64,000 nucleotides of DNA from Streptomyces candidus (GTDB lineage: Bacteria > Actinomycetota > Actinomycetes > Streptomycetales > Streptomycetaceae), in NCBI RefSeq assembly GCF_014207445.1, contig NZ_JACHEM010000011.1, positions 224,485 through 288,484 on the forward strand, written 5' to 3'. Both the position numbers and the translations under genes were made by a program. The notes beneath the pieces were generated by a model. It was not told where the DNA came from, did no database searches, and saw only the letters and a program-made list of their open reading frames with translations. Of this stretch, positions 7,807 through 15,800 are shown piece by piece (the stretch's first letter is position 1; each line of letters opens with the position of its first letter).

Positions 7807-10800
7807 CTACGAAGGCTCGGGACAGCCCACCAGGGCGCACACCGCCGCCTCACGCCGTCCCTCGTCGGTGTCCCAGAGCCGGACGGTGCCGTCGTTGCTG
7901 CTGCTCGCGAGAGTGCCGGTACGCCGGTCGAAGGCGATGCCCCAGACCGCCCCGCCGTGCCCGCCCAGCGTCGCCGTCGGCAGCCCCCGGGCGGCGTCCC
8001 ACAGGCGCACGCTTCCGTCGCTGCCGCTGCTGGCGAGCACGTGCTGTCCGCCGGGGGCGAAGGCGACCGCGCGCACCGCGCCGTTGTGGCCCGGGAGCGC
8101 CGCCGACCGGGTGCGGGCGGCGGTGTCCCAGAGGCGTACCGTCCCGTCGTTGCCGCCGCTCGCCAGGGTCCGCCCGTCCCCGGCGAACGCGACCGCCCGC
8201 ACCGAGCCGGTGTGCCCGTGCAGCGCGCCCAGCGGCCGCCACCCGGGGACGCTCCAGAGCCGTACCGTCAGATCGTCTCCGCCGCACGCGACGGTGGACC
8301 CGTCCGGACTGAAGGCGAGCGCGTTGGCGAAGTCCCGGTGGCCGGTGAGGGTGGCAGCCGGACGCAACGTGCGGGCGTCCCAGACCCGTACCGTACGGTC
8401 GGTGCTCGCCGACGCGATCCACCGGCCGTCCGGCGACCAGGCGACCCCCAGCACCGAACCCTTGTGCCCCGGGAGTTCCTCGACGACGCGATGCGTACGG
8501 GTGTCGAACACCCGCACCGTGCGGTCCGCGCCGCCCGAGGCGAGCCGCCGCCCGTCCGGCGACCAGGCGACGCCGAAGACCGACCCCCCGTGGCCCCGGA
8601 GCACCCCGGCGGCACGGTGCGCCCGCGCGTCCCACAGCCGCACCGTGCGGTCCGCGCTCGCGGAAGCCAGCCACCGCCCGTCCGGCGAGAACGCCGGCTG
8701 CCACGACTCGGCGAACGGACGCGCCGTCAGCGTCGAGCGCCCCAGGTCCCAGCGGACCACCGTCCGGTCGAAGCCCGCCGTCGCCAGCACCGAACCGTCC
8801 GGGCCGCCCCCGACAGCGACGCCCAGCACGTAGTCCGTATGACCCGACAACGTGGTGACGATGCGGTGGCTCGCCACGTCCCACAGCCGTGCCGTGCCCT
8901 CGCCCCCCGTGCTGACCACGGTCGAACCGTCCGGGAGGTACGCGACGGCGTTGACGTCGTCGCTGTGCCCGGTGAGGAGGGCCGGTTCCGCGCGCTCCCT
9001 GCCGCGGCGGGCGTCCCACAGCCGTACGGTCCGGTCCGCGCCGCCGGAGGCCACCTGACGCCCGTCGGGCGACCAGGCGACGCCGAGGACCCCGTCGCTG
9101 TGCCCGCGCAGCACCACGGCGAAGGCCCCGGCAGACCCGTCCGTCGCGTCCCACAGCCGTACCGTCCGGTCCGCGCCCGCCGAGGCGACCCGCTTCCCGT
9201 CGGGGGAGTACGCCACCGCCGTCACCGCGTCGGCGTGCCCCCTCAGAGCCGTCCGCTCCGCCCGGCGCGCCACGTCCCACACCCGCACCGTGCGGTCCGC
9301 GCCGCCCGACGCCACGCTCCGTCCGTCCGGCGCGAACGCCACCGACCGCACCGGCCCTCCGTGCCCCAGCAGCACCTCCGCGTCCTGGTGGTTCGTCACC
9401 CGCCACAGCCGTACGGTGCCGTCCGCGCCCGCCGACGCGAGGCGCTGTCCGTCCGGGCTGAACGCCACCCCCAGCACCTGCCCGCCGTGCCCGGTCAGCG
9501 TGGCCAGTGCCTGCCGGTGTCCCGTGCCGCCCCACAGCCGCACCGCGCCGTCGTTGCCCGCCGAGGCCAGGGTCAGACCGTCCGGACTGAACGCCACGGT
9601 GTTCACCGGCCCGGTGTGCTCGGTGAGCCGGCCCGCGAAGTACTGCGCCTGGGTGCTGAGCAGTGCACCGCGCGCCTCGACGGTGGGGGCGGTGCGGTAC
9701 GCCGCCACGGCCAGCCGCATCGACGCCTCCGGCCGTCCCGCGGCGAGCGCCCCCGCCCGTACCGCCATCGCCTGGGACTGCGCCGTACGGCGTTCCTGGT
9801 AGGCGCGACCCCGTTGCTGGAACGCCAGGGCGCCCGCCCCGACAGCGAGCACCAGCAGCCCGGCGAGCGTGGCGAGCAGGCCCCGCCGGGCGCGCACCCG
9901 GCGCCGCTCGGTGCGCGCCCGGGACCGCTCCTCGGCCCGCGCCGCCTCGATGAACTCGACCTCGGTGGGACCGAGTTCGGCCCTGCTGTCCCGCTCGTCC
10001 ACCCACGCGGCGACGGCGCGCAGCCGGGAACCGCGGTGCAGCAGCGCCGGGTCGCGGTCCGCCCGTGTCCACTCGGCGGCCGACGCGGCGAGCTGCTGGC
10101 GGGCCAGCAGCCCGGCCCGGTCGGCGTCGATCCACTCGCGCAGCCGGGGCCAGGCCCGCAGCAGCGCCTCGTGGCTGATCTCCACGGCGTCCCGGTCGAC
10201 CGTCAGCAGCCGGGCCCGGACGAAGGCGTCCAACGCCGCCGACGCCCCGCTCCGGTCGGGGAGCCGGCCGAGCAGCTCCTCGCGGGCGGCCCGCCGCCGG
10301 GACTCGGTGGCGTCCTCGCCGAGGTGGACCAGGCGGACCAGTATCCGCCGGGCCAGGTCGCGCTGCCCCCGGAGCAGCCGGTTGAACACGTCCTCGGCGG
10401 TGCGGGCGACCGCTCCGTGGATGCCGCCCGTCGCCTCGTACCCGGCGACCGTGAGGGTGTTGCCGGTGCGCTGCTGCCAGGTGACGAGCAACGCGTGTGC
10501 CAGCAGCGGGAGCGCGCCGGAGGAGCCGGCGGCGGAGGGGCCCGGGCCGAGGTCGCGCAGCAGGATCTCGACGAGTCCGGGTTCCAGGGACAGTCCGGCC
10601 CGCTCGGCGGGGCGGACGACCGCCTGACGCACCTCCGCCTCACCCATCGGCCCCAGTGCGAACAGTCCGTGCGTGAACACCTCTGCCAGTGATGGAAGTT
10701 CGAGGCAGCGGCCGGTGAAGTCGGCCCGTACGCCGAGCACCACCACGACGGGCCCGCCGGGCACGGCGAGTGCGCACAGGGCGGTGACATACGCCCGGCG

Positions 10801-11580
10801 CTCGGCCGGGTCCGCGCACAGCGTGAAGACCTCTTCGAACTGGTCGACGAGGAGCACCAGCCGGCGGCCGTCGGACGAAGGGCCCGCCGGACCCTCCGGC
10901 CGCCGCCGTACCAGCGCCGCCAACAGCGCGGGATCGGACGCCACTTCACCGGGGGTGTGCCCCGGTTCCGTGCCGAGCGCCTCGGCCAGGCAGCGCAGCA
11001 GTTCCCTGAACGGGTGCGCCGTCGGCGTGCACAGGGCGGTCGACCAGTCGCGCGAGCCCGCGACGTTCAGCTCGCCGCGCCGCAGTGCGGGCAGCAGGCC
11101 GGCCCTGAGCAGGGACGACTTCCCGGCGCCGGACGGCGCCACCAGGACGACCGGCCCTGTGTCCGCGCGTTCCGCGAGCCGGCGCAGCAGATCGGCGGTG
11201 GCCCGCTCCCGGCCGAAGAACCACCGTTCGTCCTGCGGCCCGAAACTCGCCAGCCCCCGGTAGGGGCCACCCCCTTCGGGTGACGGCAGAGGATGCGGCC
11301 GGCGCGACGCGGGGACCTCCGGCACCAGCCGCCGCAGGGCGCCGCCCGCGTCCAGCACCTCGTCGCAGCGGCGCGCCACATCCGGCGTCGGTGGCTTCCC
11401 ACCGTTCTCGATCTTGCTGAGGTAGCCCTTGCTGTAGTGGATGGCCCGGGCCAGTGCGGTGAGCGACATGCCGCGCTCGTTCCGCAGCCGCCGCAACTCG
11501 GCCCCGAACGCACAGGGCCGGCTGGTTTTGTCGGGTTCCCCGAGGGGTCGTGCGTCCGGTGCCCCGTTCATGCCCGGCAC
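7807..11580 (-). CDS. HTH / STAND-NTPase / 14x WD40 repeat signalling protein
   Basis: A 1,257-residue multidomain protein. Residues ~25-85 are an XRE-type HTH (ALARAIHYSKGYLSKIENGG). Then comes a STAND-type (nSTAND1) NTPase with Walker A APSGAGKSS (149-156) and Walker B LVLLVDQFEE (241-250). A hydrophobic segment near residues 550-570 (LLATLAGLLVLAVGAGALAF) could span the membrane. The C-terminal half holds 14 WD40 repeats, each with the H...SPDG...RTVRLW pattern, i.e. two seven-bladed propellers; one repeat lacks the leading His. STAND proteins act as ligand-triggered switches. The start is GTG at 11580 or ATG at 11571; neither has a clear ribosome site. The ligand and output are unknown. 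Confidence 0.93.
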   Translation of the reverse strand: MPGMNGAPDARPLGEPDKTSRPCAFGAELRRLRNERGMSLTALARAIHYSKGYLSKIENGGKPPTPDVARRCDEVLDAGGALRRLVPEVPASRRPHPLPSPEGGGPYRGLASFGPQDERWFFGRERATADLLRRLAERADTGPVVLVAPSGAGKSSLLRAGLLPALRRGELNVAGSRDWSTALCTPTAHPFRELLRCLAEALGTEPGHTPGEVASDPALLAALVRRRPEGPAGPSSDGRRLVLLVDQFEEVFTLCADPAERRAYVTALCALAVPGGPVVVVLGVRADFTGRCLELPSLAEVFTHGLFALGPMGEAEVRQAVVRPAERAGLSLEPGLVEILLRDLGPGPSAAGSSGALPLLAHALLVTWQQRTGNTLTVAGYEATGGIHGAVARTAEDVFNRLLRGQRDLARRILVRLVHLGEDATESRRRAAREELLGRLPDRSGASAALDAFVRARLLTVDRDAVEISHEALLRAWPRLREWIDADRAGLLARQQLAASAAEWTRADRDPALLHRGSRLRAVAAWVDERDSRAELGPTEVEFIEAARAEERSRARTERRRVRARRGLLATLAGLLVLAVGAGALAFQQRGRAYQERRTAQSQAMAVRAGALAAGRPEASMRLAVAAYRTAPTVEARGALLSTQAQYFAGRLTEHTGPVNTVAFSPDGLTLASAGNDGAVRLWGGTGHRQALATLTGHGGQVLGVAFSPDGQRLASAGADGTVRLWRVTNHQDAEVLLGHGGPVRSVAFAPDGRSVASGGADRTVRVWDVARRAERTALRGHADAVTAVAYSPDGKRVASAGADRTVRLWDATDGSAGAFAVVLRGHSDGVLGVAWSPDGRQVASGGADRTVRLWDARRGRERAEPALLTGHSDDVNAVAYLPDGSTVVSTGGEGTARLWDVASHRIVTTLSGHTDYVLGVAVGGGPDGSVLATAGFDRTVVRWDLGRSTLTARPFAESWQPAFSPDGRWLASASADRTVRLWDARAHRAAGVLRGHGGSVFGVAWSPDGRRLASGGADRTVRVFDTRTHRVVEELPGHKGSVLGVAWSPDGRWIASASTDRTVRVWDARTLRPAATLTGHRDFANALAFSPDGSTVACGGDDLTVRLWSVPGWRPLGALHGHTGSVRAVAFAGDGRTLASGGNDGTVRLWDTAARTRSAALPGHNGAVRAVAFAPGGQHVLASSGSDGSVRLWDAARGLPTATLGGHGGAVWGIAFDRRTGTLASSSNDGTVRLWDTDEGRREAAVCALVGCPEPS

Positions 11581-11646
11581 CGTACCGCCCGGACAGGGGC
11601 ATTCCCGCCGGAGCCGGACACGTTCACCTGAACTCGCGAACGCTGT

Positions 11647-11940
11647 TTACAGATCGTCCGTGGAGTCCAGGTCCAGCTCGTCGGCGTACTCCTCGCCCAC
11701 CTCGTCCCCGGCAGGCTGCTCCGGCTCCGGCTCCTCCTCGGCGAGCAGCTGGTCCAGGGACTCGCCGCGCCGGGCCTCCTGGGCCGTCGTGCCGAAGTAC
11801 TCGGCCGGCGACCAGTGGTCCGGCGGGACGATGCCGGAGTGGAGCGGGTCGTAGTCGAGGTGATCGCTGATCAACGTGTCCTGCGCGTCGAGGACGCCGT
11901 CGTCCTCGGGCAGGTCGCTGTCGTCACGCGTGTCGCTCAT
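11647..11940 (-). CDS. DUF5709 family protein
   Basis: A 97-residue acidic protein. The family pattern is visible: a DTLISDHLDYDPLHSG segment, then the PPDHWSPAEYFGTTAQE region and the GESLDQLLAEE box; the tail is Glu/Asp-rich. Function is unknown; in actinomycetes such proteins are often small stress-type products (inference). The ATG at 11940 leaves a 125-base divergent region to the next small gene. It lies 66 bases upstream of the WD40 gene on the same strand and could be co-transcribed with it. Confidence 0.8.
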   Translation of the reverse strand: MSDTRDDSDLPEDDGVLDAQDTLISDHLDYDPLHSGIVPPDHWSPAEYFGTTAQEARRGESLDQLLAEEEPEPEQPAGDEVGEEYADELDLDSTDDL

Positions 11941-11992
11941 GACCACACGCTGCCGCACTCGCGGGGGGAACGCATCCCGGGCCGAAGGTGCG

Positions 11993-12017
11993 GTACCCGG
12001 ACGCGGGCACAAGAATC
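11993..12017 (-). promoter_or_regulatory. Possible SigB-type stress promoter for the DUF5709 gene
   Basis: Read on the minus strand, GATT is followed after 15 bases by GGGTAC, close to the Streptomyces SigB-family pattern (GNTT, 14-16 bases, GGGTAY). It would start transcription about 45 bases before the ATG. This is a pattern match only. Confidence 0.35.
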
Positions 12018-12065
12018 GAGACAGGACCAGAACGTGTGCCACCCCAGGACGAAGCGAGGAGACGC

Positions 12066-12257
12066 ATGAGCGAGCAGGGACCCGACCCGTCCGAAGTGAC
12101 CCCCGACAGCCGGCTGCACAGCGGCGGCAGCGACGACGCGACCCCCGAGGACCTGGTTCTCGCCTCCGGCCGCGACCTCACACCGGAGAACCTGGAGTGG
12201 GCGCGCAAACGGCTGGACCAGGAAGGGCGGGCGGCGATCGAGTCGCAACTGCCCTGA
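12066..12257 (+). CDS. Small acidic hypothetical protein
   Basis: A 63-residue acidic protein (starts MSEQGPDPSEVTPDSRLHSG, with a helical RDLTPENLEWARKRLDQEG segment near the C terminus). GGAG lies just upstream of the ATG at 12066, and a strong hairpin terminator follows, which supports a real transcription unit. No membrane segment, cysteine or catalytic motif is present. It is divergent from the DUF5709 gene. No function is proposed. Confidence 0.65.
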   Translation: MSEQGPDPSEVTPDSRLHSGGSDDATPEDLVLASGRDLTPENLEWARKRLDQEGRAAIESQLP

Positions 12258-12301
12258 CCCCACCGGCCGCCCGCCCTCCCGCGCGGCGCGGAAACGCACA
12301 G

Positions 12302-12335
12302 GTGCCCCGCCCGGTTGTCGATCAGGGCGGGGCAC
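12302..12335 (+). terminator. Hairpin terminator
   Basis: A perfect 11-bp inverted repeat (arm GTGCCCCGCCC, 12-base loop) starts 45 bases after the small acidic gene's stop codon. Confidence 0.75.
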
Positions 12336-12529
12336 ACGTGCGATGCGGCAGGTACGGGAGCGGTGAGCGGTCGCAGGGGCCGGTCCGGGCGGCGCACAGG
12401 TACGGGGGAAGCGAAGGGGCGCCCGTAAGCGAGAGGCGGTGCGCCGTACCCGCGAGAGGCGTCCCGCACCGCACGCCATCCGACCGCCCTGGGCCGACGG
12501 CGCCTCGGCCGTCGTACCCGGAGCGATGC

Positions 12530-12949
12530 TCAGCGGCCCGCGTAGACCGCGCTGACGAAGGCCACGAGCTGGTCCGAGGGCAGCGCACGGGCCAGATCCG
12601 CCTCGGTCACCATGCCGACCGGCTCGCCGCCGTCCAGCACCAGCAGCCGGCGGATGCGCGCGTCGCTCATCACGCGTACGGCCTCGTCGGAGTCGGCGGA
12701 CACGTCGACCGACACGGGGTCGCCCTCCGCCAGTTCCCCCGCGGTCGTCTTCGCCGGGTCGTGCCCTGCGGCGACACACTTCACGATGATGTCGCGGTCG
12801 GTGACGATGCCGGTCAGCGAGCCGTCGGCACCCCGCACCGGCAGCGCGCCGATGTGGTGCTCGCGCATCAGCTGAGCGGCCCGATCGAGGGTCTCGGACG
12901 CGGGAATCGAACGGACGTCGGGGGTCATCAGGTCACGGACGGTGCTCAT
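12530..12949 (-). CDS. Two-CBS-domain protein
   Basis: A 139-residue protein made only of two CBS modules: MSTVRDLMTPDVRSIPASET to about residue 60, and a second starting near GELAEGDPVSVDVSADSDEA. Phosphate-contacting GIVTDRDIIVK and GMVTEADLARAL motifs end each module. Stand-alone CBS pairs bind adenine nucleotides and act as energy or stress sensors for partner proteins; the partner is not evident here. GGAGGACCG precedes the ATG at 12949. It is divergent, across a 578-base gap, from the MerR/B12 regulator. Confidence 0.9.
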   Translation of the reverse strand: MSTVRDLMTPDVRSIPASETLDRAAQLMREHHIGALPVRGADGSLTGIVTDRDIIVKCVAAGHDPAKTTAGELAEGDPVSVDVSADSDEAVRVMSDARIRRLLVLDGGEPVGMVTEADLARALPSDQLVAFVSAVYAGR

Positions 12950-13527
12950 GCGGTCCTCCGGAGTCGACGGATGCGGGCCGGGGTGTCGGCCGGTTGCGAC
13001 GGGTGCAGCCACCGTCATGCTGTCCGCGGTCCGCGTCGACGGCGACCGCAAGCCGTCGTACGGGTGAGGGCCGAGGTGCCTGGACGGAAGCCCTTGTGCC
13101 CGGGGAGGGCCGGGTTGCGGTCGGGCCCGCTCGCGCGAGCCTTCGGCCGACGGCGGCGGGGTCCGGGCCGCCGCGGCACAAGCACCGGCCTCCCCGGGCC
13201 TGCGGGACGGGCAGCGGGGGGAGCGCCCGTCCGCGGTCCAAGGAGAGCGAGTCCGGGGCGCCCGGCCCGGGGGAGCCGAAAATGGACCGGGCGTCCGGTT
13301 CTGGGACGGCGTCACGGGCGGCCGATCATCCGTCCGTGACGCCATGTGCACCAGGTGAGGTTCCGTGGCCGGGGCCCGGTCCCTCCGTGCGCGCCCGCGC
13401 CCCCGCCACACGCCGGTGGTGGAGGAGGGCGGGCTCGTACACCTGTCGCCGTTCCTGCGTGGACCACCTTCGTGGCAGTTGGGCAAACCCGGCAACCCGC
13501 GTCGTTCGTGCGTCGTATCGTCGGCGC
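12950..13527 (+). other. 578-base intergenic region, no gene seen
   Basis: This divergent region between the CBS gene and the MerR/B12 gene must hold both promoters. I see no convincing coding frame. It contains a 12-bp perfect palindrome GCTCGCGCGAGC at 13129-13140 and several GC-rich imperfect dyads. The stretch just before the MerR gene has GGCAACC and CGTC boxes that could be an ECF-sigma promoter, but I could not assign one. Confidence 0.4.
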
Positions 13528-14679
13528 ATGAACGGGAATCCGACGGGCCCCCGGGGCGCGGAAGAGGACGGACGGCACCGCGGGAGCAGCTCCGCGGGCG
13601 GGGTGCGGGACCGACGGCCGGACGGTGCGCAGCAGCTCTCCGGACGGTACCGGGCCGCCGCGGGCGCCGGAACGGCGGGCCTGACCACCGGGGCCGTCGC
13701 CCGACGGCTGGGGGTGGCCCCCACCACCCTGCGTTCCTGGGACCGCCGCTACGGCATCGGCCCGGCCGTCCGCGACGACGGCAGACACCGGCGCTGGACC
13801 GCCGACGACGTGGCACTCCTGGAACGCATGTGCGCCCTGACCGCCCGCGGGGTTCCCCCGGCCGACGCGGCCCGGCTGGCCAGAGACCCCGGCGGGGACA
13901 CGGACCCCGGCACGCCGCCGCCCGCCCGACCGGCGCCGACGGCTGCGCACCCGGCGGTCCGCACGACCCCGCCGCCCGGAACGCGGGCACTGCCGGTGCC
14001 CGGTCCGCGCACCTCCCCGGACGCGGGAGTCCCGGCCCGTACGGTGCGGGGGCTGCGCAACGCGGCCGTACGCCTGGACTCGCCGACCCTCGACCAGCTG
14101 CTCGCGGACGCGGTCCACACCCATGGCCTCGTCGGCAGCTGGCACGAGGCGATGGCGCCCGCCCTGCGCGCCATCGGCCGCACCTGGGCGAACTCCGGGG
14201 ACGCGGCGGGCGAACGGTACGTCGAGGCCGAGCACCTGCTCTCCTGGCACATCTCCACCGCCCTGCGCCGGAGCGGCGCCGCCAAGGACTCCGGCGACGA
14301 CGAGCGGCCCGTCCTGCTGGCCTGCCTGCCGGGCGAGATGCACACCCTCGCTCTGGAGTCGCTCACCGCGGCCCTCTCGGAACGGGGCCTGCCGACCCGG
14401 ATGTTCGGCGCCGCCGTCCCACTGGGTGCGCTGTCCGAAGCCATCCGGCGGACCGGGCCGCGCGCCGTCGTGCTGTGGTCCCAGACCCGGCCCACGGCCG
14501 ACCGCTCGGTGATCGGCCTGGTGCGCTCCACGTCACAGGGCATCCGCGGCGCCCGCACCCAGCCGATGGTGCTGGCCGCGGGCCCGGGGTGGGCCCGCAC
14601 CGCCCCGTTCGAGGGCGTGCACAGGCCGCGCGACCTGGCGGGGGCGATCCGCCTCGTCGAAGCGGCGCCGTACGCCTGA
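13528..14679 (+). CDS. MerR-family regulator with C-terminal cobalamin-binding-type domain (LitR/CarH-like)
   Basis: A 383-residue regulator. After a ~50-residue flexible N terminus, a MerR winged HTH lies near residues 53-115 (TGAVARRLGVAPTTLRSWDRR). A Pro-rich linker leads to a four-helix and Rossmann pair of B12-binding type (from about residue 170). B12 photoreceptor relatives carry W-x9-EH and E/D-x-H-x-x-G; here the tryptophan-to-EH spacing is 14 residues (WANSG...VEAEH) and the second motif reads PGEMHTLAL, so the lower-ligand His is kept but Gly is replaced by Ala. It may sense light/cobalamin or be a B12-independent variant. No carotenoid genes are adjacent. Confidence 0.85.
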   Translation: MNGNPTGPRGAEEDGRHRGSSSAGGVRDRRPDGAQQLSGRYRAAAGAGTAGLTTGAVARRLGVAPTTLRSWDRRYGIGPAVRDDGRHRRWTADDVALLERMCALTARGVPPADAARLARDPGGDTDPGTPPPARPAPTAAHPAVRTTPPPGTRALPVPGPRTSPDAGVPARTVRGLRNAAVRLDSPTLDQLLADAVHTHGLVGSWHEAMAPALRAIGRTWANSGDAAGERYVEAEHLLSWHISTALRRSGAAKDSGDDERPVLLACLPGEMHTLALESLTAALSERGLPTRMFGAAVPLGALSEAIRRTGPRAVVLWSQTRPTADRSVIGLVRSTSQGIRGARTQPMVLAAGPGWARTAPFEGVHRPRDLAGAIRLVEAAPYA

Positions 14680-14693
14680 GCCCCCCGCACGGT

Positions 14694-14735
14694 CACGCGC
14701 CCCGCACCTGCCGCCCCGGCGGTGCGGGGCGCGTG
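14694..14735 (+). terminator. Hairpin terminator after the MerR/B12 gene
   Basis: A perfect 14-bp inverted repeat (arm CACGCGCCCCGCAC) with a 14-base loop, 15 bases past the stop codon. It also lies beyond the end of the convergent iron-enzyme gene and may serve both. Confidence 0.8.
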
Positions 14736-14792
14736 CCCCCGCTCACATGCCCCCGTCGGCACTTCCACCGGGGCCCGCTCACGCGTCTCCGC

Positions 14793-15800
14793 TCACGCGC
14801 CCCCCGGCCCTGCCCCCCGCAGGGAGCTGCGGCCCGCGTCCCACGCCGCCAGCACCTGGCGCTCCCAGCGGTCCTCCAGCAGCCCGATCGACCGGATACC
14901 GAACGCCACGTCCGGCGCCAGCTCCGGCTCGCGCGTCAGGAGATCGCCTATCACGTCGTGGCGCATCACCTGCTCGTGCACGGCGTCCGCCTCGATGTGC
15001 TCGGTGTAGAAGCGCGTGCACTGCTCGCCGGCGTCGAACCGTTCCAGTGCCCGTGCCATCCGGCGGGCACCCGGCGGCGAGGTGATCTCCAGGGCGGCGA
15101 AGAATCCCACGGCCGCGCCGCGCAGGGCCCGGTGCAGGCCGCACAGCGACATCAGGTTCACCGGGGCGAGCGTGGCCGCCGGCACCGCGTCGAGGTAGTG
15201 GCCGTACCGGGTGTCCAGACCCGCACCCGCCATCAGGTCGGCGAACAGCTTGGCGTGCACCCGGTCGCCCCGGCCGGCTCCGAACTCGTCGTACTCGACC
15301 GCCACCAGGGACGCCTTCGCCTGGCCCTCTAGACGGGGGATCACCCACGCCTGCGGGTCCGACTCCTTCAGCTGGTAGAGCGAGCGGTGCACCAGCACCT
15401 CCCGCAGTTGCTCCCACGTCCCGTCGGCCGCCAGCCGGTGCGAGATGCCGTGCCCCTCGACCGGCTCGACCAGCAGCGCGTCCAGTTCGGCCGTCACGTC
15501 GTCGGACCCGGTGTCGGCCTCGCGCAGCGCCCCGAGGAACGCCTCCTCCATCGCGCCGCGCAGGCGCAGCAGCTCCGGGTCCCACTCCAGCGAGTCGGCG
15601 ACACCGGCGAAGCCCCGGTAGTGGAGTTCGTACGCCATGTACAGGGCCAGCTGAAGGTCCTCACCGAAGGGGTCCGTCCGGGCGGCCTCCTTGAGCAGCG
15701 GCCCGACCGGAACGGGGCCGGCGCGCAGCAGAGACCGTACGCCTTCGGACAACTCGCCCCGTGCGGCGGGCAGTGCGGGCCGATGATTCATCTCCGTCAC
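14793..15800 (-). CDS. Iron-containing redox enzyme family protein (haem-oxygenase-like fold)
   Basis: A 335-residue protein of the haem-oxygenase-like diiron/iron oxidase family. Helices carry the family's likely metal ligands: AYELHYRGF near the N-terminal third, VEYDEFGAGRGDRVHAKLF in the middle and FYTEHIEADAVHEQVMRHD near the C terminus, with conserved Glu, His and Asp. Members oxidise small amino-acid- or fatty-acid-like substrates; this subgroup is not assigned. The start is GTG at 15800, overlapping the upstream oxidase stop as GTGA, so translation is probably coupled; ATG at 15791 is an alternative. With its neighbours it forms the iron/redox module discussed below. Confidence 0.82.
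   Translation of the reverse strand: MTEMNHRPALPAARGELSEGVRSLLRAGPVPVGPLLKEAARTDPFGEDLQLALYMAYELHYRGFAGVADSLEWDPELLRLRGAMEEAFLGALREADTGSDDVTAELDALLVEPVEGHGISHRLAADGTWEQLREVLVHRSLYQLKESDPQAWVIPRLEGQAKASLVAVEYDEFGAGRGDRVHAKLFADLMAGAGLDTRYGHYLDAVPAATLAPVNLMSLCGLHRALRGAAVGFFAALEITSPPGARRMARALERFDAGEQCTRFYTEHIEADAVHEQVMRHDVIGDLLTREPELAPDVAFGIRSIGLLEDRWERQVLAAWDAGRSSLRGAGPGGA

Noticed and set aside
7900..9620. Regular ~125-base repeats that could suggest a repeat array
   Set aside because: They are the DNA of the 14 WD40 repeats; spacing and variation match protein blades, not CRISPR or mobile elements.
6001..10692. A 1,563-codon open frame on the plus strand
   Set aside because: It lies antisense to the WD40 gene and neighbours. 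Its low-complexity Arg/Pro/Gly composition is what GC-rich antisense produces, and the minus-strand protein has clear domains.
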